Assembly: GCA_050260515.1 (NCBI GenBank)
Contig: JBLNCI010000013.1
Coordinates: forward strand, 62,001 to 126,000
DNA length: 64,000 nt
Reading direction: 5' to 3'
Source: DATJIG01 sp050260515
GTDB taxonomy: Bacteria; Pseudomonadota; Alphaproteobacteria; SMXQ01
A program made the translations under genes and the position numbers. This document shows positions 63,842 to 64,000 of the stretch, one piece after another (the stretch's first letter is position 1; the number at the start of each line of letters is the position of its first letter). Under the pieces are notes generated by a model, which was given only the letters and a program-made list of their open reading frames with translations, did not search any database and was not told the origin of the DNA.

Positions 63842-64000
63842 CTGGTAGCCAGAGCGGATTGTTATGGGCCGCCACCGCCCGCTCCGGCGGGCCCCGAGGC
63901 TGCAGAAATTCCGTCATCATGCCAATGACTTAGCGACCGAGGCCGGTGTCACGCCGAGTCCACGCGCCGACGCCGGCCGCCTCCCGTAGAACGGGGGCCC

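Overview
The window is high-GC, gene-dense chromosomal DNA of an alphaproteobacterium. Marker content supports this: an RpoH sigma factor with its RpoH box, a RcdA/DUF1465 gene, a TrcR/DUF1013 cell-cycle gene, a DUF1192 gene, a HisZ regulatory subunit, a complete ybgC-tolQRAB-pal-cpoB cluster, zapA-6S RNA-formyl-THF ligase synteny, and a HWE/HisKA_2-type kinase. The order cannot be fixed from sequence alone; Rhodospirillales- or Hyphomicrobiales-like gene neighbourhoods both fit.

Layout. Bases 1-2598 are visibly less GC-rich than the rest and look like the end of an acquired island. It carries a thermonuclease-family gene cut by the left edge, a membrane protein with a PUA/EVE-like nucleic-acid-sensing domain translated just ahead of it, and a divergent secreted protein. 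The island abuts the 3' end of a tRNA-Glu(CUC) gene (2599-2674), a classic integration position. Bases 2789-33255 are mainly core genes on the minus strand: a JAMM peptidase and a DUF6476 gene divergent from rluD and rpoH, a kinase-like membrane protein, purA, hisZ, serA-serC behind a probable serC leader RNA, thiD, glmM, folP, ftsH, tilS, the Tol-Pal cluster, ruvBAC, yebC, a TIGR00282 phosphoesterase, formyl-THF ligase, 6S RNA, zapA and a coiled-coil protein.

Bases 33351-47816 are mostly plus-strand: a class I FBP aldolase-VOC-thiE operon, the EF-P modification group (epmA divergent from epmB, a TPR gene, efp), suhB, and an OmpA / MotA-like / MotB-like module that is a second proton-channel-to-cell-wall system beside Tol-Pal. 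Then come rpmE, rcdA, a small heat-shock gene with a sigma32-like promoter and a ROSE-like thermometer, DUF1192, a candidate small RNA under a perfect CtrA box, and trcR.

Bases 47845-56686 hold two DUF465 genes, a TIGR02444 gene, pfkA, a repeat-bearing intergenic stretch, ettA and a four-gene phosphorelay. Bases 56882-62528 look accessory and catabolic: an EamA transporter, a cytoplasmic amidohydrolase, a Bug-type binding protein and two tandem Tat-exported amidohydrolases. The right end is an oxidative-stress and iron group: msrB, bfr and bfd, with a Fur-like box.

Most unusual: the sensor-nuclease pair at the tRNA-bounded island (1-1558), the CtrA-box small RNA candidate (46587-46702), the ROSE/sigma32 control of the small heat-shock gene, the degenerate membrane-anchored kinase, and the His/Cys-rich leaders of the tandem Tat hydrolases.
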